A stretch of DNA of 5,809 nt from Nocardioidaceae bacterium (GTDB taxonomy: Bacteria > Actinomycetota > Actinomycetes > Propionibacteriales > Nocardioidaceae), in contig JAGQUE010000199.1 in NCBI GenBank assembly GCA_020438665.1, forward strand, positions 9,023 through 14,831, given 5' to 3'. Every line of letters starts with the position of its first letter. Position 1 is the first letter of the stretch. Below are positions 5,212 through 5,809 of this stretch, in pieces. Position numbers and translations under genes: made by a program. Below the pieces are notes generated by a model. That model saw only the letters and a list, made by a program, of their open reading frames with translations. It did not search any database and was not told where the DNA came from.

Positions 5212-5809
5212 ATGATCGAGCGCGTGGGGATCGACGCTCGGCACACTGTGATCTGGCACGTCTACCCGTTGGGGTTCGTCGGTGCCGAGCCGACCTGCGT
5301 CGCCGACGAGGCGCCCCACCACCGGCTGCCGCGGCTCGTCGACTGGCTGGACTACCTCGCGGAGCTGGGGGCCAACGTGCTCCAGCTCGGCCCGGTCTTC
5401 GACTCCGAGTCCCATGGCTACGACACCCGGGACCACTTCCGGGTGGACCCCCGCCTGGGGGATGACGGCGACCTGACCGCCCTCGTGGAGGCGGCCCACG
5501 CGCGCGGAATCGGGGTGCTGCTCGACGGCGTCTTCAACCACGTCGGCCGCAGCTTCCCGATGTTCCAGCGCGCCGAGGCCGGCGATGAGGAGGCCTCGGC
5601 CTGGTTCCGTCGCGACGGGGACGCGTGGGCGGTCTTCGAGGGACACGGCTCGCTGGTCGCGCTCGACCACGACAGCCCGGCGGTCGCCGACCACGTCGTC
5701 GCGGTCATGCGGCACTGGCTCGACCGCGGCATCGACGGCTGGCGCCTCGACGCGGCCTACGCCGTCCCGGCGGGCTTCTGGCGCGGTGTCATCGGCGAGG
5801 TGCGTGCCA
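5212..5809 (+). CDS. GH13 (alpha-amylase family) glycoside hydrolase, N-terminal part
   Basis: An open frame from ATG 5212-5214 reads through the window end, giving 199 residues. It begins directly with the TIM barrel (WHVYPLGFVGAE). Next come ELGANVLQLGPVFDSESHGY, GH13 region I DGVFNH (105-110) and region II GWRLDAAY (176-183), in which Asp180 is the catalytic nucleophile. The general acid Glu and region IV lie beyond the window. The lack of an N-terminal accessory domain or signal peptide suggests a cytosolic enzyme acting on maltooligosaccharides, trehalose-like or related alpha-glucosides; the subfamily cannot be told. ATG 5212 is favoured over the in-frame GTG at 5224 because GGGG lies just upstream. 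It is divergent from the phosphoesterase-like gene. The family call is firm and the reaction specificity unknown. Confidence 0.9.
   Translation, partial: MIERVGIDARHTVIWHVYPLGFVGAEPTCVADEAPHHRLPRLVDWLDYLAELGANVLQLGPVFDSESHGYDTRDHFRVDPRLGDDGDLTALVEAAHARGIGVLLDGVFNHVGRSFPMFQRAEAGDEEASAWFRRDGDAWAVFEGHGSLVALDHDSPAVADHVVAVMRHWLDRGIDGWRLDAAYAVPAGFWRGVIGEVRA

Noticed and set aside
5122..5715. Long minus-strand open frame extending the phosphoesterase-like protein by about 198 residues
   Set aside because: It is antisense to the clearly recognisable GH13 gene, its translation has no family character, and a good ATG with GGAG stands at 5121.

Overview
The window is very GC-rich and its codons strongly prefer G or C in the third position. 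Together with two apparently leaderless actinobacterial-type starts and the protein families present, this suggests a high-GC actinobacterium. A Nocardioides-like member of the Propionibacteriales is my guess from the feel of the proteins, not a demonstrated identification.

Layout. Bases 2-352 (+) are the C-terminal end of a GH63/MGH1-like glycoside hydrolase that starts outside the window. Directly after it, about 378-596 (+) carries a 5'-truncated VapC-type PIN toxin remnant with no antitoxin. It is convergent with an ASCH-domain protein (621-1079, -). Two small unrecognised proteins follow on the minus strand (1311-1616 and 1856-2155). Both have a TANNNT -10-like hexamer placed 6-7 nt before the ATG and no Shine-Dalgarno sequence, as expected for leaderless mRNAs. 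A gene-free stretch rich in inverted repeats (2156-2521) comes next.

Three minus-strand genes then lie close together. In transcription order they are a stand-alone LigD-type 3'-phosphoesterase-domain protein (4642-5121), an HSL-family alpha/beta hydrolase (3636-4592) and a PucR/CdaR-like helix-turn-helix regulator (2522-3577). They may be one operon. The right edge (5212 onward, +) is the N-terminal third to half of a GH13 alpha-amylase-family enzyme, divergent from the phosphoesterase gene across about 90 bp.

Biologically this looks like an ordinary chromosomal region with accessory small genes. I see no phage, IS, CRISPR or recognised defence system. The most notable signal is the phosphoesterase-like protein. 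It keeps the His/His/Asp/Arg metal-site signature but has Arg where LigD has an essential His, and it lacks the usual loop after that position. Next are the paired leaderless promoters and the toxin remnant. I found no strong case for a new multi-gene system.
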